From assembly GCA_028823105.1 (NCBI GenBank), contig JAPKCC010000014.1, forward strand, positions 1 to 42,565: a stretch of 42,565 bases of DNA, read 5' to 3'. A model generated the notes under the pieces. That model was not told where the DNA came from. It saw only the letters and a list, made by a program, of their open reading frames with translations, and did not search any database. Numbering within the stretch: the stretch's first letter is position 1; every line of letters starts with the position of its first letter. The position numbers and the translations under genes are program-made. Below are positions 42,242 through 42,565 of this stretch, one piece after another. Origin of the DNA: Phycisphaerales bacterium (GTDB lineage Bacteria > Planctomycetota > Phycisphaerae > Phycisphaerales > SM1A02).

Positions 42242-42565
42242 TGTGAAATGGCGGAGTCGGGGTTGCAGATCGGCTCCTGCTCGGAATCACCGCCGGAGTT
42301 CTTCGATCCGAGAGTCGGACACCGAAAGCCTATCATCGGTCCTCACGCTCGGTCTTCGAAGAGAATTCTCTCGATCGCCCGTAATTGAACTACAGGCGGA
42401 TATTCGGACCATGTGAGGTTGCATCGAATGGATCCCCTCCGCTTGGGGGGGGGTGCTTGGGAGAGTCTGGTAGTCGAATCGCAGCAGACTTGGATTCGAC
42501 GCGACGGGATGGCGGATACGAAACGACCCGCGGCCACGAGGTGTGGTCACGGGTCGCCTTCAATG
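42242..42565. other. Non-coding end of the window upstream of the exosortase gene
   Basis: No gene is supported here. The stretch should contain the exosortase promoter, but no clear -10/-35 pair was found. It contains a run of nine G (42435-42443 area), two overlapping inverted repeats (42464-42500) and a terminator-like hairpin near the edge. Confidence 0.5.
42524..42556 (-). terminator. Terminator-like hairpin at the window edge
   Basis: CGACCCGCGGCCAC (42524-42537) and GTGGTCACGGGTCG (42543-42556) pair over 14 positions, with one wobble and one mismatch, around a 5-base loop. On the minus strand TTTCG follows. It probably ends transcription of a gene lying beyond the right edge, but the sequence needed to decide the direction is outside the window. 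Confidence 0.45.

Noticed and set aside
40904-42388. Open frame of 494 codons opposite the exosortase
   Set aside because: Its protein is abnormally rich in Glu, Asp, Arg and His, as expected from reading transmembrane codons backwards; the minus strand has the exosortase triad.

Overview
The window looks like a chromosomal segment of a Planctomycetota bacterium, most likely of the Phycisphaerae lineage. The evidence is high GC with strong GC3 bias, a secreted protein ending in a planctomycetal dockerin-like domain, two formylglycine-type sulfatases, an exosortase fused to an EpsI domain, glycan-degrading enzymes and unusual FtsX-type transport proteins. This is inferred from content; there is no rRNA gene or taxonomic marker tree here. 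No tRNA, rRNA, CRISPR array, insertion sequence or prophage was seen.

Region by region: 1-276 is the 3' end of queC (queuosine synthesis). 371-1966 (-) is a secreted dockerin-bearing protein and 2113-4671 (-) is a solitary gyrB. An 800-base gap is followed by a lipoprotein peptidoglycan amidase (5472-6236, +). Next is xylulokinase with a small, previously uncalled membrane protein gene directly behind it (6264-7980, -).

8142-15530 (-) is a tightly packed seven-gene operon and the most distinctive feature of the window. In transcription order it encodes a Cys-rich exported protein, a TolC-like outer-membrane lipoprotein, a membrane fusion protein, an ABC ATPase, two FtsX/MacB-like permeases and a lipoprotein with a Cys cluster and a His/Asp-rich tail. 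It encodes a complete ABC-type tripartite exporter bracketed by two putative thiol/His metal-binding exported proteins, which suggests metal (perhaps copper) or thiol/redox-linked export.

15901-25549 (+) is a mannose-glycan unit: GH38 alpha-mannosidase, exonuclease I (sbcB), a sodium:solute symporter with an inserted soluble domain, and GH2 beta-mannosidase, closed by a strong hairpin. After a 536-base non-coding stretch with its own terminator-like hairpin come an unknown protein, a sulfatase, an OPT-family transporter, an MscS channel and a second (lipoprotein) sulfatase. Short 9- or 10-bp tandem repeats cluster in this 7-kb part.

33188-40314 contains an aldo/keto reductase, a nucleotidyltransferase-like protein, a LOG-family protein and a hydroxyproline-degradation cluster (alpha-ketoglutaric semialdehyde dehydrogenase, an ATP-grasp-like protein, a DHDPS-family deaminase/aldolase and 4-hydroxyproline 2-epimerase). 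The D-hydroxyproline dehydrogenase is not in the window. 40400-42241 (-) is the exosortase-EpsI fusion, and the last 324 bases are non-coding with hairpins.
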